From Methylacidiphilum infernorum V4 (GTDB taxonomy: Bacteria > Verrucomicrobiota > Verrucomicrobiia > Methylacidiphilales > Methylacidiphilaceae): DNA of 64,000 bases. The translations under genes were made by a program, and so were the position numbers. The first letter of the stretch is position 1. Each line of letters begins with the position of its first letter. The stretch lies in contig NC_010794.1 of assembly GCF_000019665.1 (NCBI RefSeq), positions 868,001-932,000 of the forward strand. Reading direction: 5' to 3'. Shown piece by piece: positions 30,636 to 38,691 of the stretch. The notes below the pieces were generated by a model. It was not told the DNA's origin. It worked only from the letters and a program-made list of their open reading frames with translations, and did not search any database.

Positions 30636-32084
30636 ATGAAAAAAGTTCCAATAACGGTTGCTTATGGTGATGGTATTGGTCCGGAAATTATGGATGCGAC
30701 CTTAAAAGTCATCCTGGAAGCTGGAGCAGAACTCGAAATCGAAAAGATCGAAATTGGTTTTAAGGTTTATTCAATGGGAAACCCTTCTGGGATAGAGCCT
30801 TCTTCATGGGAAAGTTTAAAGCGGACGAAAGTTTTTTTAAAAGCTCCTATAACAACTCCCCAGGGCGGAGGATTCAAAAGCCTGAACGTAACTGTCCGCA
30901 AAGCCTTGGGGCTTTATGCCAATATAAGACCCTGTATATCCTATGCTCCGTTTATCCATACAAAACATCCAGGGATTGATCTTGTCATTATTCGAGAAAA
31001 TGAAGAAGATCTTTATGGAGGAATAGAACACAGGCAGGGGGTAGATTCTTTCCAAGCCTTAAAAATAATGACCAGGCAGGGGACGGAAAGAATTATCCGT
31101 TACGCCTTTGAATATGCACGCTGTTATGGAAGGAAAAAGGTGAGTTCCTTTACCAAGGATAACATACTCAAAATTACCGATGGGATGTTTCACAAGGTAT
31201 TTGAGGAAGTCGCCAAAGAATACCCTCAAATTGAAAAGGAACATTGGATCATTGATATCGGTTCGGCTAAACTTGCAGACAACCCCCAATCTTTTGATGT
31301 CCTTGTTCTTGCCAATCTTTACGGAGACATTCTTTCTGATGTTGCCGTGCAGATTGCCGGTTCAGTTGGTCTCGGGGCTTCCGCCAATATTGGACATGAG
31401 TATTCCATGTTTGAAGCCATCCATGGTTCGGCCCCTCGGCGGGCGGGTCAGAATGTGGCTAACCCTTCTGGACTCCTATTAGCTGCCGTGCAAATGCTTA
31501 TCCACATAGGACAAAATGCCGTTGCAGATAGAGTCTACAATGCATGGTTAAAAACTATTGAAGAAGGGATCCATACTTATGACATTTTCCGTGAAGGAGT
31601 AAGCAAAGTAAAAGTGGGAACCAGGGAATTCGCCCGGCATGTGATTAAAAACTTGGGAAAAATGCCAGAAATTTTAAAACCCTTTTGTTCATCCCGCTTT
31701 CAAGATAAACCCAGAACCGATTTCCACATTGTCCTTCCTCAAGAACAGAAAGAATTGGTTGGGGTAGATGTATTTATTGATTTTCAGGATTCTCCCCAAG
31801 AATTAGCTCGCCGGCTCCAAGGCTGCGAACATCGTTTCAAGCTTGAGATGATCGCAAACCGGGGCATGGCTGTTTGGCCTTTTTCTCATGGAGAGTCTCT
31901 CCTTGCAGGACCGTTTCAATGCCGTTTTGTTTGCACGGAAAGAGAAAAGGATATAAAAGTTAACCATGGCGATATCGTTCGGCTTTTGGATGTTATTCAA
32001 CAAAGAGGATTAGAGTTCACAAAAACAGAATTATTGTATAGTTTTAATGGGGTGGAGGGATATTCTAAAGGACAGGGAGAATAA
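30636..32084 (+). CDS. icd: Isocitrate dehydrogenase with C-terminal extra domain (Thermus-like type)
   Basis: Oxidises isocitrate to 2-oxoglutarate in the TCA cycle. The core (to about residue 340) has GDGIGPEI, KSLNVTVRKALGLYANIRP, IRENEEDLYGGIEH and NLYGDILSDVAVQIAGSVGLGASANIG, all typical of the isocitrate/isopropylmalate dehydrogenase family. The C-terminal part, about 130 residues (GVDVFIDF, RFKLEMIANRGMAVWP, ending GVEGYSKGQGE), matches the extra domain of Thermus-type enzymes. At 482 aa it is longer than E. coli Icd (416). The AAGGAG site lies 8 bases before ATG. Cofactor (NAD or NADP) cannot be set with certainty. Confidence 0.9.
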   Translation: MKKVPITVAYGDGIGPEIMDATLKVILEAGAELEIEKIEIGFKVYSMGNPSGIEPSSWESLKRTKVFLKAPITTPQGGGFKSLNVTVRKALGLYANIRPCISYAPFIHTKHPGIDLVIIRENEEDLYGGIEHRQGVDSFQALKIMTRQGTERIIRYAFEYARCYGRKKVSSFTKDNILKITDGMFHKVFEEVAKEYPQIEKEHWIIDIGSAKLADNPQSFDVLVLANLYGDILSDVAVQIAGSVGLGASANIGHEYSMFEAIHGSAPRRAGQNVANPSGLLLAAVQMLIHIGQNAVADRVYNAWLKTIEEGIHTYDIFREGVSKVKVGTREFARHVIKNLGKMPEILKPFCSSRFQDKPRTDFHIVLPQEQKELVGVDVFIDFQDSPQELARRLQGCEHRFKLEMIANRGMAVWPFSHGESLLAGPFQCRFVCTEREKDIKVNHGDIVRLLDVIQQRGLEFTKTELLYSFNGVEGYSKGQGE

Positions 32085-32103
32085 AAAGAAAAGAGGAGCG
32101 TAT

Positions 32104-32177
32104 TGCCCGGTGGTGTAATGGTAGCACAGAGGTCTTTGGAGCCTTTAGTCATGGTTCGAATCCATGCCGGGCAGCCA
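32104..32177 (+). tRNA. tRNA-Gln (TTG)
   Basis: A 74-base cloverleaf. The acceptor TGCCCGG pairs with CCGGGCA, the anticodon loop is CTTTGGA (anticodon TTG), and T arm GGTTCGAATCC is present. Here CCA is encoded, unlike the two tRNAs in the rRNA spacer. A tnpB-derived repeat starts 23 bases downstream. Confidence 0.97.
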
Positions 32178-32199
32178 GTAACACCCTTTTTGGAATACA

Positions 32200-32427
32200 G
32201 GGTTTGAACAGTTGATTAATTAGTCGATCTTTTTTGATCTTTCTTTTATATTTTAATACGTATCGGCCGCCCTAAACGGCCCTGCGGCGGGTTCCGCAGG
32301 AAGGCAGGCCTGTGGAGAGGAAGGATATGGCTTGGGTCACACAAGGCCTGGCGGCATCCGCCTCAAGGAAGCAGGAAGTCAGCTTTGTTCCTGTTTGAGC
32401 AGCAGTGAGCAAGTCTGACGGAATGGG
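32200..32427 (+). repeat. IS605-type tnpB C-terminal remnant, copy B of a 226-228 bp repeat
   Basis: Homologue of 18166-18391, same length to within 2 bases. One frame gives ACGEEGYGLGHTRPG, and after a frameshift SASRKQEVSFVPV and a stop, which together make up a TnpB-type C-terminus. Perfect hairpins are still visible: GGCCG/CGGCC at about 32267-32283 and CCTGCGG/CCGCAGG at about 32279-32298. Copy A has the same hairpins with a mismatch or two. The first 55 bases are AT-rich and not coding. Both copies carry the same join between this AT-rich lead and the tnpB tail. Confidence 0.7.
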
Positions 32428-32800
32428 TGATTGACTTGGAAGAGAAAAAGGAGCTAAATTCTGGCATTGAACATCATCCGCATTAAAGCATGATGGTGAT
32501 TGTGGAAAGTGCGATGTGCACAGGCAAGGCGGCGAACGCTCAAGGACAGGGAATGGAAGTGCCTGCAATGCGGGTCGCACCACGGCCGTGACCTGAACTC
32601 TGCGCGTAACCAAAAGCGGCTGGCGACCGCAACCGCCCTACCCGTGGCGCGTCCGTAGCAAGCAACTGTAGCGTTGCCTTCGGAATCGCTCCGGGTATAG
32701 CCGGGAAACTGACACCTGTCAGATGCGAATGGGGTCGGTAAAACCCGTCGGGACAAGAAGAAAATTGTGCGTATATGAACGCACGTTTTTGATAGGAGCA
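32428..32800 (+). mobile_element. Second, different tnpB remnant with end hairpin
   Basis: This is a decayed C-terminus of another TnpB subgroup. One frame has a CDVH half-motif at about 32510. After a frameshift comes LKDREWKCLQCGSHH, then GRDLNSARNQKRLATATALPVARP and a stop at 32656. REWxCxxCGxxHxRDxNxAxN is the TnpB zinc-ribbon and final Asp region. Further on, GKLTPVRCEWGR, a stop, and NPSGQEENCAY match the usual tail of the same subgroup. At 32767-32790 GTGCGT-ATATGA-ACGCAC followed by GTTTTT forms a hairpin typical of IS605 right ends. No intact transposase remains. Confidence 0.75.
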
Positions 32801-32846
32801 TTTTTCCCCTGGCCTTTAAGCAGGCCAGTGTAAATGAAGATAAAAA

Positions 32847-33695
32847 GTGAACCTTGGATTATCGACCAGCCTTTTTTGTGATGTTCCCCTTACCGAGTCT
32901 CTACCCCTCATTGCTAGAGGAGGATTCAAAGCCGTTGAGATCTGGGCTTCTCCTGATTCATCCTGTCGCTATACCCATTTTGATTTCCAAAATACAAACG
33001 AAGTAAAACAGATTAAACGGCAACTTTCTTCCCTGGGATTGAAAGCTGTAAGTTTGCATAGTCCCTTTTATCCCTCTTTCGATCTTTCTCATCCCGACCG
33101 ACTGATCCAGGAAGCATCCCTAAACATCACTTTATCGGCGGCAGCCGCTCTTAAAGAATTAGAAGGAAATATCCTGGTGGTTCATCCTTCAGGCATTGAA
33201 TGCGATCGAGTTCTTGACCTGGAAGAAAGAAAGGAAAGATTGAACCGGATTGAGAAAAGTATCAGTCTTATTTATCAGCACACGGCTAAACTAGGATTGG
33301 TCTTAGCCTTAGAAACACTTTTACCTTCCTTTCTTGGCTCGGATTTAGTCTTCCTTTATCAGCTTGTTTCCCAATATCCACCCAGCGTGGGAATATGTTT
33401 TGATACAGGTCATGTTTATTTACGATACAAGGATAATTTCATCAATCGGTATAGACAGATCGCAAGGAAAGTGGTAGCCCTTCATGTCCAGGACACCCTT
33501 GGAGAACATGATGATCACCTGCCTCCGGCAAAGGGTGTCATTTGCTGGAAAGATTTTGTAAAAGCCTTGAAAGAATCGAATTTTCAATCAACATTCCTAT
33601 TAGAAATAAGCAGCCAATGGATAAAGGGTAACGATCCTTACATTTTCCTAAGGAACCTCTACGATCACTGCTTGGAGATTCTTAGTTCGACATAA
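32847..33695 (+). CDS. Sugar phosphate isomerase/epimerase-like TIM barrel protein
   Basis: A 282-residue protein of the xylose isomerase-like/AP endonuclease 2 barrel superfamily. Blocks that support this are GFKAVEIWA, AVSLHSPF, ILVVHPSG, VLALETLLP with the metal-type Glu, SVGICFDTGHVYL with Asp and His, and ALHVQDTLGEHDDHLPP with HxQDxxGxxDxH. These supply the usual divalent-metal ligands. Substrate cannot be told. It starts with GTG at 32847, with only a weak ribosome site. It lies just after the tnpB graveyard and stands alone. Confidence 0.82.
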   Translation: MNLGLSTSLFCDVPLTESLPLIARGGFKAVEIWASPDSSCRYTHFDFQNTNEVKQIKRQLSSLGLKAVSLHSPFYPSFDLSHPDRLIQEASLNITLSAAAALKELEGNILVVHPSGIECDRVLDLEERKERLNRIEKSISLIYQHTAKLGLVLALETLLPSFLGSDLVFLYQLVSQYPPSVGICFDTGHVYLRYKDNFINRYRQIARKVVALHVQDTLGEHDDHLPPAKGVICWKDFVKALKESNFQSTFLLEISSQWIKGNDPYIFLRNLYDHCLEILSST

Positions 33696-33809
33696 ACTTT
33701 GAGAAAAACAGTACCGGAGAAAAGATTTATCCCTTTATTCACAAGGGTCTATTCCGCAGCCGCTTTTAATGTTGGTTTTCTCGGTTTAGACAAAAAAAGA
33801 AATCAGCAG

Positions 33810-34247
33810 TTAACTGGATCGGCTAACGGCCGAAAGCTGGGTGTCTATGGCTTTAACAAGGATAGGACTGAGGTGCCATTCTTTCCCATGGGTATGAATA
33901 ATGGTCCCATCATAAGCTTGTTGGAAAACCCGGCCGTTTTTAAATTTTACCTGTATGGTTACATGGACTTCAGCTTCTTCTTGAGAAGTCCAAGGATTGA
34001 TTGAAGGCATATCGACGTAATTAACGACGACTTGATGACCGGTAATATTGAGTTTTTTAGTATTTTCGGGATTAAAAAGATCCTGTTCAAAAGCTGTGCG
34101 TGCATTCTTTTTCCCTGGACCTGTAACCGAGCCGTATTGCCACAGATAGACGGCTTGATCACATCCTCCAAGAACCATTATCAAGGGAAGCAATAGCACC
34201 CCTGCAACGAACAAAAAATATCGCTGGTGTGTAAATAGTGGTCTCAT
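33810..34247 (-). CDS. Hypothetical lipoprotein
   Basis: 145 aa, no family recognised. The N-terminus MRPLFTHQRYFLFVAGVLLL leads to a lipobox LGGC near residue 29, so it is very likely lipid-anchored. The rest (VVVNYVDMPSINPW, VHVTIQVKFKNGRVFQQAYDGTIIHTHGKEWHL) looks like a small beta-rich domain. It stands between an isomerase-like gene (convergent) and malQ (same strand, downstream by about 110 bases of non-coding DNA... malQ reads from further up). No role can be assigned. Confidence 0.7.
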   Translation of the reverse strand: MRPLFTHQRYFLFVAGVLLLPLIMVLGGCDQAVYLWQYGSVTGPGKKNARTAFEQDLFNPENTKKLNITGHQVVVNYVDMPSINPWTSQEEAEVHVTIQVKFKNGRVFQQAYDGTIIHTHGKEWHLSPILVKAIDTQLSAVSRSS

Positions 34248-34357
34248 GCTAAAAAGTAATCTTAAGAGTGTTTATTCATGAAATATAACCAAAAAAAAAG
34301 CAAAAAGTTAAAGCTAGGTTTCTCTCTATTCGTCAATAAGAAATCATTTCCTCGATT

Positions 34358-36067
34358 CTAGGCATTTAAGCACGACGATCTTTGAGCTTGTTTAATAAAT
34401 TGCCCTATTTTTTTTAGTTTTGAACCAAATTCGGGTTCTTTAAGATAATCCATTAGGGGCTTGTCTAACCGATCTCTCCAATTATCTTTTGGGTTTGATC
34501 CCGGATGGTTAAATTGAAGTTCTATACCCAAAAGATCATTTATAGAAAAAACCACAAGCCAACAGGGGCTGTTGAGAAGCACTTCAACAAATCTAAGATG
34601 CACCCGTTCATCAAAATAATCAGGGAGTTCAGAAGGGGGAAAGCCGATAAAAAGGGCGATGCGGCCCAGTTCGCGCATCTCTTCGCCATGGGGGTTTTGA
34701 GCTGCCTTTTGAACAAGGAAGTTATATCGACTGGCTAAAGAAGGATGATCGTGTGTGCCGTAAGTAGCAACGGTAAGGAAAGGATAATCCTTGACCGGCC
34801 GGTAAGAAAGATCGGGTTTTCTTTCAAACATGGGAATAGTAAAACCGGGAATGCCCATTGCTTGGAGAACGGGTCTTACGTAGCCGGGAACAAGGCCAAG
34901 ATCCTCGGCAACAACAACTTCATTTTTTGCCGTTTCGAGGATGACTTTTAAGATCTTTTCTCCTTGAATTTTGTTAACGAGAGCCGATTCTTCTGGCTCA
35001 TCCGGCCCGGGAAAGAATCGGGGTGTAAGGCCTCCTGTTTTGGCTTTCACTTCTTCCATATCCAGGTGGAGAAATTCATTATTTTGTTCAGGAAGCCATG
35101 GGAAGGCATAGATTCTGAAAAAGCCTAAAACATGGTCTATGCGAAAGGCATGGAAAATTTTTGTAGTCCATATAATTCTTCGTCTCCACCATCTGAAGGA
35201 TTCCGCTTCATGATTTTCCCAGCGATACAAGGGAAATCCCCAATTTTGTCCCCATCTTTTTACAAATTCATCACCCTGGAAAAAAGTTTCCGGAGGTGCT
35301 CCACAGCTCCATTGGCAATCAAAAAGTTCTTGGTTGGCCCAAACATCGGAACTATACCTGTTAATACCAAAGGGAATATCCCCCATGAGTTTGACCATCT
35401 TCGCTTCCGCGTATCTTCTTACGTTTTTCCACTGTTTGTAAGCTATCCATTGAATAAAAGCATAAAAGCGCCGCTTTTCCAGAATGCGGTTTTTATCCTT
35501 TTGCCTTTTAAACCAACTCAGAGCATTATTGTAATTTTGAATTTCTTCCGGCCAATCGTTCCACCGCGTATTGCCGTCATTGGCTTCTACAAGAAACCTG
35601 AAAAGAGTGTATTTCGAAAGCCAATCTTTGTTATTTTTACAAAAAAGAGCAAAATCCTTTCTTTGAGAGGGAGAAGAAGAAAGTGTGAACCGAGAATAGG
35701 CTTTTTCTAAAAGTTTTTTCTTAATGGATTTAACGAGCCGGTAATCGATCAACCTCTCTTTGAATGCAAGTTTTTCGGATTCCGTAAGCTTGAGATCTTC
35801 TTCTAAAAGCCCAGGAATAGCGTCGGGCTCGAGGGTGAGAAGCATAGGATCGTAAGCGATGGAACTCATGGCATTGTAGGGACTGTTGTCTTCGCTTGTC
35901 TCGTTTATGGGCAGTACTTGGAGATAGTTGATATGGAGGGAGTGGCAAAAATCGATCGTAGAGAGGACGGCTTTGGTATCGCCAATGCCCAAATCGTTTT
36001 TTCTTCTTAAAGCAAAGACAGGAGCCAAAATGCCGGTCTCTTTTTCGTTTTTTATTATCCGATGCAT
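34358..36067 (-). CDS. malQ: 4-alpha-glucanotransferase
   Basis: A GH77 enzyme that transfers glucan segments and works in glycogen or maltodextrin metabolism. SPYNAMSSIAYDP near the N-terminus, FRIDHVLGFFRIY (nucleophile Asp), VVAEDLGLVPGYV (acid/base Glu) and TYGTHDHPSLASRY (third Asp) are the family's catalytic blocks. From ATG 36067 the protein is 569 aa; a TTG at 36085 adds six residues. No other glycogen genes lie close; a GH1 glycosidase is at 41839. Confidence 0.93.
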   Translation of the reverse strand: MHRIIKNEKETGILAPVFALRRKNDLGIGDTKAVLSTIDFCHSLHINYLQVLPINETSEDNSPYNAMSSIAYDPMLLTLEPDAIPGLLEEDLKLTESEKLAFKERLIDYRLVKSIKKKLLEKAYSRFTLSSSPSQRKDFALFCKNNKDWLSKYTLFRFLVEANDGNTRWNDWPEEIQNYNNALSWFKRQKDKNRILEKRRFYAFIQWIAYKQWKNVRRYAEAKMVKLMGDIPFGINRYSSDVWANQELFDCQWSCGAPPETFFQGDEFVKRWGQNWGFPLYRWENHEAESFRWWRRRIIWTTKIFHAFRIDHVLGFFRIYAFPWLPEQNNEFLHLDMEEVKAKTGGLTPRFFPGPDEPEESALVNKIQGEKILKVILETAKNEVVVAEDLGLVPGYVRPVLQAMGIPGFTIPMFERKPDLSYRPVKDYPFLTVATYGTHDHPSLASRYNFLVQKAAQNPHGEEMRELGRIALFIGFPPSELPDYFDERVHLRFVEVLLNSPCWLVVFSINDLLGIELQFNHPGSNPKDNWRDRLDKPLMDYLKEPEFGSKLKKIGQFIKQAQRSSCLNA

Positions 36068-36183
36068 AACAAGGGTTGAGCTCAATAGAGGGATGGAAAA
36101 TAAAAATTAAGGTTTAGTCAAATTTGCTTGATATCTTACTCTTCTTGGCGGCCGTAAACAAAAGAATTTGCAAGGGTAGTATT

Positions 36184-37362
36184 TCATGGTTTTTTTAATC
36201 GGCAAAATTTTAGCCCGGACAATCTTAAGCCAGGGGGAAGATTTTTAGAGAGCAGTAAAAATTTGAAATTTTTTCCCATGAAGAGGGGGTGTGAAAGCAT
36301 AAAAAATTTTCTTATCCAGCTTTCTCTACGAGGATCTTTTAGGAGAAAAAGAGGATCCATGGAGTGCATTTGGTCTAACCATCCCATGAAAAAATGATGC
36401 TGATCCAGCCATCCGATAGCTTCCATTCCACTCTCTTCGGCTGCTTTCACAACAAGGCTGAAGTTCAGATGGGCGGTAATGTCACTGATTCCAGGAAAGA
36501 GTAGGGGATCTGAAAAAACTTTATGGTCCTTGTAACAACGAAGAGTGCCTTTCGAACGCCAGGGAGCAAAATATTCTCCTTCGGACAAGCCATAGTCTAT
36601 GATGAAGAACAAGGAGGAGTCTAGTTTTGTACCGGCTTGAAAAATCCATTTCCATGCCTCGGTATGGATTTCAGTGGTATATCCGTCAATTTCAGGCAGA
36701 GCTATTTTATGAACAAGATCTTCAAGCAGGCTTCCCTTGGTAATAGGCAAATCCACAAAGCAGAGTTTGTTTTCTTTGTTGCTATACAGGTATTGCTCCA
36801 TCCATTGGCCATGACGAAAGGTGATGCGCTTAAAAGGGAGGCTGTCTAGGAATTCATTGGCTATCAGGATAACCGGAGAGGATAAAGTCGGTAGGTCTTC
36901 CCATCCCAAAAACCAATGAAAACGGTGGGTTTTTCCCATGCGTTTTTGAATTTCTTTTCTTTGTTCTTCTTGATTTTCGGCAAAAGGCTCAAGAAAGAGA
37001 TAGGATAAGTTTTTCGATAAACCGGGTTCGTTTTTATCCAGCCAATCAACAATATCACAGGCAAGCTCCCCGCCTCCCGCTCCTGCCTCCAGAATCCATA
37101 GCGAACCGTTCATTTCCAGTTGCTTCCAGACTTCGCAGCATTGCCTAGCAAGACACTCGCCAAAAAGAGAACCTACAGAAACACTCGTGAAAAAATCCCC
37201 ATTTTTGCCTATTTTTTTTTGTGTGCCCCTTGAATAATACCCAAATTGGGGATGGCCTTGATGCATCGACATGTAGGCATCAAAAGGAATAGGTCCTTTT
37301 TGATCGATAAGGTAAAACAGTTCCTTTAAAAGTGGAGATTCTACCCTATTTGCATTGATCAT
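36184..37362 (-). CDS. MidA/NDUFAF7-family SAM-dependent methyltransferase
   Basis: 392 aa. The N-terminal GPIPFDAYMSMHQGHPQFGYYSRG and FFTSVSVGSLFGECLA, then ILEAGAGGGELACDIVDWL (SAM motif I), VILIANEFLDSLPFKRI and FIIDYGLSEGEYF match the DUF185/NDUFAF7 family. In mitochondria that protein methylates an Arg of complex I subunit NDUFS2. Whether the bacterial form has this target is unknown. It is on the same strand as cbpA-cbpM, 46 bases after cbpM. Confidence 0.88.
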   Translation of the reverse strand: MINANRVESPLLKELFYLIDQKGPIPFDAYMSMHQGHPQFGYYSRGTQKKIGKNGDFFTSVSVGSLFGECLARQCCEVWKQLEMNGSLWILEAGAGGGELACDIVDWLDKNEPGLSKNLSYLFLEPFAENQEEQRKEIQKRMGKTHRFHWFLGWEDLPTLSSPVILIANEFLDSLPFKRITFRHGQWMEQYLYSNKENKLCFVDLPITKGSLLEDLVHKIALPEIDGYTTEIHTEAWKWIFQAGTKLDSSLFFIIDYGLSEGEYFAPWRSKGTLRCYKDHKVFSDPLLFPGISDITAHLNFSLVVKAAEESGMEAIGWLDQHHFFMGWLDQMHSMDPLFLLKDPRRESWIRKFFMLSHPLFMGKNFKFLLLSKNLPPGLRLSGLKFCRLKKP

Positions 37363-37408
37363 CGTTATTAGAAAAGAAGGGTTTTCCCCGAGCTCCGAAT
37401 TTTTTCTA

Positions 37409-37702
37409 TTACAGGGCTTTTAATATTCTATAAAATCTCCGGATGGCTTGAAAGCCCATCTTGTATTCCAATCTTAACCTTTCAAACTGTTTGAGAAGGA
37501 ACACGGTATCATCATTGAAAAGGAGATCATTATGGGAATATTCACAAGGCCTTATCAATCCCATCCGTAGGTATATAGCGATAATTTCTGTGTCTATCCC
37601 CGTTTCTCTTGATAAGGTTTCAAGAGAATAAACCCTTATTTTTCCTTCTCCTGCCACAAGGATAGAAAGGGCTTGATTATTTTCTTTTTCTTGGACTTTC
37701 AT
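37409..37702 (-). CDS. CbpM-like chaperone modulator
   Basis: A 97-residue MerR-like helical protein: YSLETLSRETGIDTEIIAIYLRMGLIRP is a winged helix-like start, followed by FNDDTVFLLKQFERLRLEYKMGFQAIRRFYRIL. Size and position directly after cbpA fit CbpM, which binds the J domain of CbpA and restrains it. The two genes are 7 bases apart. Similarity is by pattern, so a plain MerR-type regulator remains possible. Confidence 0.72.
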   Translation of the reverse strand: MKVQEKENNQALSILVAGEGKIRVYSLETLSRETGIDTEIIAIYLRMGLIRPCEYSHNDLLFNDDTVFLLKQFERLRLEYKMGFQAIRRFYRILKAL

Positions 37703-37709
37703 TTTCTCT

Positions 37710-38648
37710 TTATTTCCGTTTCCTTTGGCTTAATTGTTCCCAAAGTTTTTTTTCTTCAGAGCTTACAGCTTGAGGCACGTTTATAGAAACGACAGCATAG
37801 AGATCTCCCCTTGTTTTTCCGTCCCTGTAAGGCAGACCTAGGCCTTTAAGTCTCAATTTGGTTCCCGATTTACACCCAGGGGGTATTTTCAAGTTGACAT
37901 GACCCTCTAAGGTTGGAATCTGGGCTGTTGACCCTAGCGCTGCGTCCCAAGGAGGAATTTCTAAGTCATAATAAAGATCTTTTCCTTCGACTCTGAAAAA
38001 GGGATGCTTGGCATATTTGACTTTTAAAAATAAATCTCCAGCCTTTCCATAAGCTGAAGGCTCTCCTAACCCAGCAAGCCGGATTCTTTGTCCTTCTTCT
38101 ATCCCGATGGGAATCGTTATTTGATAAGTATCTTTGCGATTTCCCCCGTTCGTTGGTCGAGATACGGTGATTTGACGCACTGACCCGTGAAGGACTTCGT
38201 CGAGATTGACCAAAATTTCAGCAGTCAGATCCCTTCCCCTCTGTTTTTTTACAGCATCCTGGCCGTTTTTATGGAAAAGATTGGAGAAGAGCCCACCGTG
38301 CTCTGCAAAAAACATCTCAAAGAAATCGCTAAAGCCTGTTCCTCCAAATTGGGTGGCATAACCTTCCTGTTGTTCCCAACCTTGAGAAGGTGTCCAGAAT
38401 GGAGGAACGAATTCTTCTTGTGTACTATCCCAAGAAGAAAACATCTGGTCATATTTTTGTCTTTTTTCAGGATCGCTAAGGACTTCGTAAGCTTCGTTTA
38501 TATCTTTAAATTTCTCTTCAGCGGCTTTTTTATCTTTAGCCACGTCGGGATGGTAGATGCGGGCAAGGCGCCTAAAAGCTGCACGGATTTCTTCTTGGGT
38601 TGCATTCTTATCCACTCCCAATATTTCGTAATAATTTCTGAACTTCAT
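37710..38648 (-). CDS. cbpA: CbpA-type DnaJ-like co-chaperone
   Basis: 312 aa. A J domain opens it (YYEILGVDKNATQEEIRAAFRRLARIYHPDVAKD, with the HPD that triggers DnaK ATPase). A Phe/Gly-rich linker with WDSTQEEFVPPFW follows, then two C-terminal substrate-binding domains (GRDLTAEILVNLDEVLHGSVRQI and LYYDLEIPPWDAALGSTAQIPTLEG). The CxxCxGxG zinc-finger repeats of DnaJ are missing, so it is the CbpA class. Its start is only 43 bases from the start of the divergent ogg gene. Confidence 0.9.
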   Translation of the reverse strand: MKFRNYYEILGVDKNATQEEIRAAFRRLARIYHPDVAKDKKAAEEKFKDINEAYEVLSDPEKRQKYDQMFSSWDSTQEEFVPPFWTPSQGWEQQEGYATQFGGTGFSDFFEMFFAEHGGLFSNLFHKNGQDAVKKQRGRDLTAEILVNLDEVLHGSVRQITVSRPTNGGNRKDTYQITIPIGIEEGQRIRLAGLGEPSAYGKAGDLFLKVKYAKHPFFRVEGKDLYYDLEIPPWDAALGSTAQIPTLEGHVNLKIPPGCKSGTKLRLKGLGLPYRDGKTRGDLYAVVSINVPQAVSSEEKKLWEQLSQRKRK

Positions 38649-38691
38649 AAATATAAATAAGTTGAAGAGAGCTTTAAGTGTATTTAAAAAT

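Noticed and set aside
32272-32801. Minus-strand frames of 113-115 codons over the tnpB remnants
   Set aside because: The plus strand shows TnpB motifs in several frames. The minus frames have no family match and are shadows.
33699-34004. A 101-codon plus-strand frame after the isomerase gene
   Set aside because: It overlaps the lipoprotein gene on the other strand, needs TTG, and has no recognisable domain.
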